This document shows, in pieces, positions 59,688-64,000 of a DNA stretch of 64,000 nt. The translations under genes were made by a program, and so were the position numbers. The stretch comes from Picocystis sp. L7 (Eukaryota; Chlorophyta; Picocystophyceae; Picocystales; Picocystaceae), in assembly GCA_020975725.1 (NCBI GenBank), contig QXJR01000028.1, forward strand, positions 248,001 through 312,000, given 5' to 3'. How positions within the stretch are numbered: position 1 is the first letter of the stretch; the number at the start of each line of letters is the position of its first letter. The notes under the pieces were generated by a model. It saw nothing but the letters and a program-made list of their open reading frames with translations, had not been told where the DNA came from and searched no databases.

Positions 59688-60889
59688 GGTTGTGTCCACA
59701 CCCCCTTTTTGAAAGGCAGAAGGGTGCCTCGGGCCACCAGACACACCCTCAGGAACAGATACACCCTCGCAACGCTTGAGCTCCCCCAGGACCTCGATCC
59801 CGGACGAACGGTTAACCCACAGGTTAACATCACGAGGGGGAACCAAGGGGGATGCGCAAGTGTTGGGCACGGAAGCGCAAGAGGGTGGATGCGAAGGTGG
59901 ATGCGAAGGTGGAGCAGAAGCGAACGGGGGGGGGGCGAGAGAGAAAAACAAGCCGTGGCGTAGGAGGACGGATGTCCGACGTCGACGAGGGAACGAAAGG
60001 TACGAGGACGTACTTTCCGAAGGATCCATGGAATGCTCGCGTGGCGCATCAGCTTCGAGAACGAAGGGCTTCGTGTGGACATAGCAAACGGTCGATTCCT
60101 TGCCTTTCCGACGCAAAACGTTGTATACTTATGAGGACAACCACCATCCACGTCAAGTTGTGATTTCCGTTCTTTGGGTCATTGTATGGAACTTTGTGGT
60201 CGATGAAAGATTTTTCCTTCGTGGCCTCGCACATCCTCCGGTCCAATGTTCACTCTCATGAAGACCTGCACGCCGTGTTTCTAAACCATGCCTTCCTTGA
60301 AGCTTTGGTGGTTCGCTTTCGCCGCAGGCGCAACGGTGTCGTTTGGATCCTCGCCGTAGGAGACGGACATCCAACGCGAGATTCAAATGGGCCGACAGCC
60401 GACGAATTCGAGGGAGTCCGACTCGGACATCCTTTTGTCGCAGAGGAATTTCTTCCTACAATCATACGTTTCCTCGTCGCTTGCGATGACAAACAGACCC
60501 ACTTCTTCCCGCCCCCTCCTCCGGATCCACCGTTCCCATCCTCCCCTGTCCCCGGTCCACCTTCCGACCCTTTCCTTCTCAAGTTCCCGTCCCCGCAGAG
60601 GATTCGCCTCCCCCCACCCCCTCCTCCCCGTCCGCACCCACCCCGGGCTCCTCTCCTTCCTCGGCCTGGGAATCGTGTGGGATTTGAGAGGGATCCCGTT
60701 CGTGTGGGATTTGAGGGGGATCCCGTTCGTGTGGGATTTGAGGGGGATCCCGTTCGTGTGGGATTTGAGGGGGATCCCGTTCGTGTGGGATTTGAGGGAG
60801 AGGGACGTTGGAGGGAACGGTTTCGTCAGAATTGGAACCGAAGCGCAAAGCACGAGGCCGAAAGAGCGGCATTGCGCGCGGCCGAAGGG
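59688..60889. promoter_or_regulatory. divergent promoter of GT31 and XMAP215 genes
   Basis: About 1.2 kb. GGTTAACC at 59811-59818 and GTTAAC at 59823-59828 repeat the paired motif. A 27-bp tandem repeat lies at 60674-60800. The XMAP215 frame is open through 60203-60889, so part of this may be coding (see the finding). Confidence 0.45.
60674..60800 (+). repeat. 27-bp minisatellite, about 4.7 copies
   Basis: Units begin CGTGTGGGATTTGAG at 60674, 60701, 60728, 60755 and 60782, exactly 27 bp apart; the first copy is slightly diverged. In the XMAP215 frame each unit would encode VGFEGDPVR. Confidence 0.9.
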
Positions 60890-63800
60890 ATGGCGAGCGA
60901 TGCAGACGGGATCTGCGAATCGGCGAGAAGCCTCCCGATGCCGGAACGGTTCGCACACGGGCTGTGGAAGGCGCGGATGGAGGCCTACGAAGAGGTGCTG
61001 CCTGCGTGCAGGAACGCGAGCGATGGACAAGATCAAGTGCTGGTCCAAGTGGGACCGTTGATGCCTAAAGCCATCCAAGACGCCAACGTGGCTGCACAAG
61101 ACAAGGCCCTGGAACTCATGGTCGCTGTGCTGGAAAAAGTGGACGAAAACTATGCCGCGAAATACGGCAAGGAAGTAAGCCAAGCCATCGTCAAGAAAAC
61201 ACTCGCAGGAAGAGCTAGCATCGTGGACAAAGCCAACCAAATCATGATGCTGCTAGTCGAACTTGAAGCCGTCGATCATGTGCTGGAAGCCACGATCACC
61301 AAAGGGATCACCAATAAAGTGCCAAAGGCACAGCTAGCAGCAGTCAATATTCTGGTCAATGCAGTGTCCCTCTTTGGAACGAGAGTGGTTCCTGCCAAAC
61401 CAATTGTACAAGCTGTTCCCAACTTGTACACCGCCAAGGATGCAAAGGTGAGAGATGGGGTGAAAAGCCTCATCGCAGCATTGATTGGGTATGTGGGAAA
61501 AGCACCCTTGGAAGCTGCCCTTCTCAGCAAGATGTCCGATGCGATGAGGAAAGATCTCGAGTCTCTTTTGGAAACTATGGAACCCATGCAACCTTTGAGG
61601 ATGCTGCGGAAGGAAATGCATCTTCCTGCGCCTATGGACGTGGAAGAGGAAGGGCATTCTTCTCCAATGTCATGTGCAGCCGAGGAAGAAACGGATCAAG
61701 ACAATGCTAGTGCACTTTCTGCCTATGACCTTGCAGAACCTGTGGACGTAGCGAAACAAATTCCACAAGACTTCTTGGAGAATGCAAGGGCGGCCAAGTG
61801 GTCAGTTCGAAGAGATGCGTTTCAAAATTTGTTTGAACTTTCTTCGACACCTAAAATTGCCCCTGGAGAATTCAGGGATGTTGTGTCTGAAATCAAGAAA
61901 GTCGTATCGAAGGACAGCAACGTCGCAGTCATCACATGGGCAGTCAAATGCCTCGGAAACCTTGCCGAAGGACTCAGGACTGCTTTTCAGGGACATGCCA
62001 AAAGCACTTGCTCCTCCCTTTTTGAGAAGTTCAAGGACAAGAATGGACCTTTGGTGGCCGCATGCAGAACTACTTTGGAGCTTTACGTTAAGTACTGTGT
62101 CAATGCGATTGACATCTTAGATGATGCAGTTGCAGCATTCAATCACAAAAATCCCAAAGTGAGAGCGCTTACCGGGCAGTGGCTTGCTGGTGTGGTTTCA
62201 AATTGCAGTCGAAAACCAGCTATAGATCTCCAAAGAATACTACTCCCAATATGTGCAAAGGGTACTGCAGACAGTGATGCAGCAGTTCGAGCTGCGTCTT
62301 TTGAAATCATTGCAGCATTTGCAAGGAAGCAGCAAGGTTTGCACTTTCTGGATAGGGTTGCAGATCAGATTGATGATAGCAAGAAGAAAACCCTCATGCA
62401 AATGCTTGGATCTGTGGAAGAGAATTCTGCACCCGAACGCAGCACTAGCAATCAAGGTGCAAGTTCAAGTAAACCAGGCCAATCAAATCAAGTGAGCCGT
62501 GTATCTTCGCGCCCAGTCAGTGCGTTGCAGAGGCGGAATGGGCCCAAACGGATGCCATCTCAAGGCAGCCTCACAAGAAGTAAAGCTGGGGACACGTCTC
62601 AGCAGCCAGGAGGATTGCGCAGTGCCACCGAAATCGAGAAACCACAGATAAAGCCTATTCCCATAGAAGAATTGACCAGCACACTGGGCTTACTTATTGG
62701 ACCTGCCGTGCTTGAAAATCTCAAATCCGCTTCATGGAAAGACCGTCTAGAAGCAGCAGGTCTCTTCTTGGAGTCAGTGAAAGAGATGATTGGAGAGAAT
62801 CTGGACCGGAACACGAGAGCCCTTGTCCGTTTTCTTGCAGTGGTGCCAGGCTGGGCGGAGAAAAATTTTCAAGTCATGTCAAAGGTTATTGAGGTGTTCT
62901 CATTCCTTGCATCTTCGTCCGGGTCGTTCGACAAACCAGAGGCCTATGTTATCCTTGAAGGCATCGTTGAGAGAGCTGCAGATCCGAAATTGAAAGGTCC
63001 TTGTGGCGAGTGCTTCAGCCTTATCGCTGAAGCTGTAGGTCCTGACTTTGTTTTTTCCACTCTGCATGAAAAGGCGGCAGCCCAGAAGAACCCAAAAGTG
63101 CTCTGTGATGTCTTGGGTTGGATGGGTTTCGCCTTGCAAGAGTTTGGTGGACGATGTGTTGAAACTGCCAAACTTGTTGGATGGTTGAGGATGGACTTGC
63201 AATCCACCAATGCAGCAGTGAGGAACGCGGCCATTGGGGTCCTGGGCATTCTGCATCGTTTCCATGGTGCAAGCATCAAATCGTTCTTGACCGATGTCAA
63301 GCCAGCATTGATGTCTTCCATTGATCTTGCCTTTTCGAAGTATCCATATGAAGGGAGTAATACTAGTCCACCTAAAAGGTCTGTTAGGTGTGAACAAAAG
63401 CTCACTGCCGAGATGACCGGAGAGGAATGCCCTCGAGCAGACATCAGCGAGCAGATATCAAGGGAACTGCTTGCACAGCTTGGCAGTCCCAACTGGAAGG
63501 AGAGGCAGGCTGCGCTTCAAGATGTATCCAAGATACTCGAGGAAAATAACTTCAGAATCGAGCCTTCTGTAGGCGATCTTATGCCAGCACTTCGAGCACG
63601 CTTAGCCGATACAAACAAAAATCTAATTGTCGCAGCCCTGTCTACTCTGGGACTTCTCTCAAGAGCCATGGGCCCCGGAATCGACAAACACACCAAGCTT
63701 ATCTTACCGGATGGATTAAAGAATGTGAACGACAACAAGAAGACCGTACGAGAAGCTGTGCTTCGAATGTCTGAGGATTGGAACAATGCAACAGATTCTG

Positions 63801-64000
63801 AAAAGACTTTGACTTACATGCTTGGTGCATCTGACGATTATAGAATCAGTGCCGATGGGAGGGCTGATCTCCTCACGTGGCTTTCTCTAAATGTCAGACA
63901 CAAAAACTTTGGGCTCAGCCTAGCTCAAGAAGTGTTGAAAGTTGGATCCCGTGGACTTACTGACAAGACTCCTCAGGTTCGCGATGCAGCTTCTGAACTC
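60890..64000 (+). CDS. MOR1: XMAP215/MOR1/Dis1 TOG-domain microtubule protein, 3' end outside window
   Basis: 1037 residues visible; the frame is open to the last base. Starting at the ATG at 60890, TOG1 opens with LPMPERFAHGLWKARMEAYEEV, the (W)KxRxEayeel signature, then QDANVAAQDKALELMVAVLEKV and AIVKKTLAGRASIVDKANQIMMLLVELE. TOG2 starts near residue 290 (ENARAAKWSVRRDAFQNLFEL), TOG3 near residue 600 (LKSASWKDRLEAAGLFLESV) after a Ser/Gln-rich linker, and TOG4 near 860 (LGSPNWKERQAALQDVSKIL). XMAP215 proteins are microtubule polymerases that carry tubulin on their TOG domains. An upstream in-frame ATG at 60203 would add 229 residues, including the 9-residue repeat. Confidence 0.93.
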   Translation, partial: MASDADGICESARSLPMPERFAHGLWKARMEAYEEVLPACRNASDGQDQVLVQVGPLMPKAIQDANVAAQDKALELMVAVLEKVDENYAAKYGKEVSQAIVKKTLAGRASIVDKANQIMMLLVELEAVDHVLEATITKGITNKVPKAQLAAVNILVNAVSLFGTRVVPAKPIVQAVPNLYTAKDAKVRDGVKSLIAALIGYVGKAPLEAALLSKMSDAMRKDLESLLETMEPMQPLRMLRKEMHLPAPMDVEEEGHSSPMSCAAEEETDQDNASALSAYDLAEPVDVAKQIPQDFLENARAAKWSVRRDAFQNLFELSSTPKIAPGEFRDVVSEIKKVVSKDSNVAVITWAVKCLGNLAEGLRTAFQGHAKSTCSSLFEKFKDKNGPLVAACRTTLELYVKYCVNAIDILDDAVAAFNHKNPKVRALTGQWLAGVVSNCSRKPAIDLQRILLPICAKGTADSDAAVRAASFEIIAAFARKQQGLHFLDRVADQIDDSKKKTLMQMLGSVEENSAPERSTSNQGASSSKPGQSNQVSRVSSRPVSALQRRNGPKRMPSQGSLTRSKAGDTSQQPGGLRSATEIEKPQIKPIPIEELTSTLGLLIGPAVLENLKSASWKDRLEAAGLFLESVKEMIGENLDRNTRALVRFLAVVPGWAEKNFQVMSKVIEVFSFLASSSGSFDKPEAYVILEGIVERAADPKLKGPCGECFSLIAEAVGPDFVFSTLHEKAAAQKNPKVLCDVLGWMGFALQEFGGRCVETAKLVGWLRMDLQSTNAAVRNAAIGVLGILHRFHGASIKSFLTDVKPALMSSIDLAFSKYPYEGSNTSPPKRSVRCEQKLTAEMTGEECPRADISEQISRELLAQLGSPNWKERQAALQDVSKILEENNFRIEPSVGDLMPALRARLADTNKNLIVAALSTLGLLSRAMGPGIDKHTKLILPDGLKNVNDNKKTVREAVLRMSEDWNNATDSEKTLTYMLGASDDYRISADGRADLLTWLSLNVRHKNFGLSLAQEVLKVGSRGLTDKTPQVRDAASEL

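Noticed and set aside
60674-60800. CRISPR-like regular repeat
   Set aside because: Units are directly adjacent with no spacers, and the genome is eukaryotic; it is a minisatellite.

Overview
This window is nuclear DNA from a eukaryote with a plastid, most likely a compact-genome green alga. The plastid signs are a PsbP-domain protein, a RETICULATA-family protein, a MinC-type division protein and a plastid-style EamA transporter. The nuclear signs are spliceosome, cohesin, proteasome, kinetochore and microtubule genes, and short GT-AG introns (about 76-196 nt) crowded at the 5' ends of genes. A permuted tRNA gene also fits, since such genes are known from red algae, prasinophyte green algae and nucleomorphs. 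I cannot name the genus.

Layout. 0-12.7 kb: PsbP-domain protein (cut by the left edge), EamA transporter, GOLD-domain protein, VPS36, cohesin SCC3, RETICULATA-related protein and a tiny mitochondrial uL30. 12.7-16.3 kb: gene-poor, with a solo LTR. 16.3-21 kb: PRP38, two unknown small genes, SF3B14/p14 and MIC10. 22-34 kb: long-chain acyl-CoA synthetase, permuted tRNA-Pro(CGG), eIF2B delta, an Mpv17/PMP22 protein, serine carboxypeptidase, DEAD-box helicase, ZUFSP-type peptidase and an unrecognised conserved protein. 34.5-39 kb: LSD1-type demethylase and an MRS2/CorA magnesium transporter. 40.5-48.05 kb: a very young Ty3/gypsy retrotransposon carrying a cytosine-C5 DNA methyltransferase domain. 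48.7-54.7 kb: MinC C-domain/membrane fusion, J-TPR-WD40 fusion and kinetochore NNF1. 55.2-56.7 kb: a Mutator-like DNA transposon with 544-bp terminal inverted repeats and a 9-bp target duplication. 57-64 kb: proteasome RPT2, a GT31 glycosyltransferase and an XMAP215/MOR1 protein that runs off the right edge.

Genes alternate strands as divergent and convergent pairs. Convergent stops lie as little as 20 bp apart and several divergent pairs share one short promoter. Four such promoters carry GGTTAACC-like motifs, usually doubled about one helical turn apart. Most genes are unrelated housekeeping functions, so there is no operon logic. The most notable items are the methyltransferase-bearing retrotransposon, the permuted tRNA, the fresh Mutator-like insertion inside the NNF1/RPT2 promoter, and the two unusual fusions (MinC-membrane and J-TPR-WD40).
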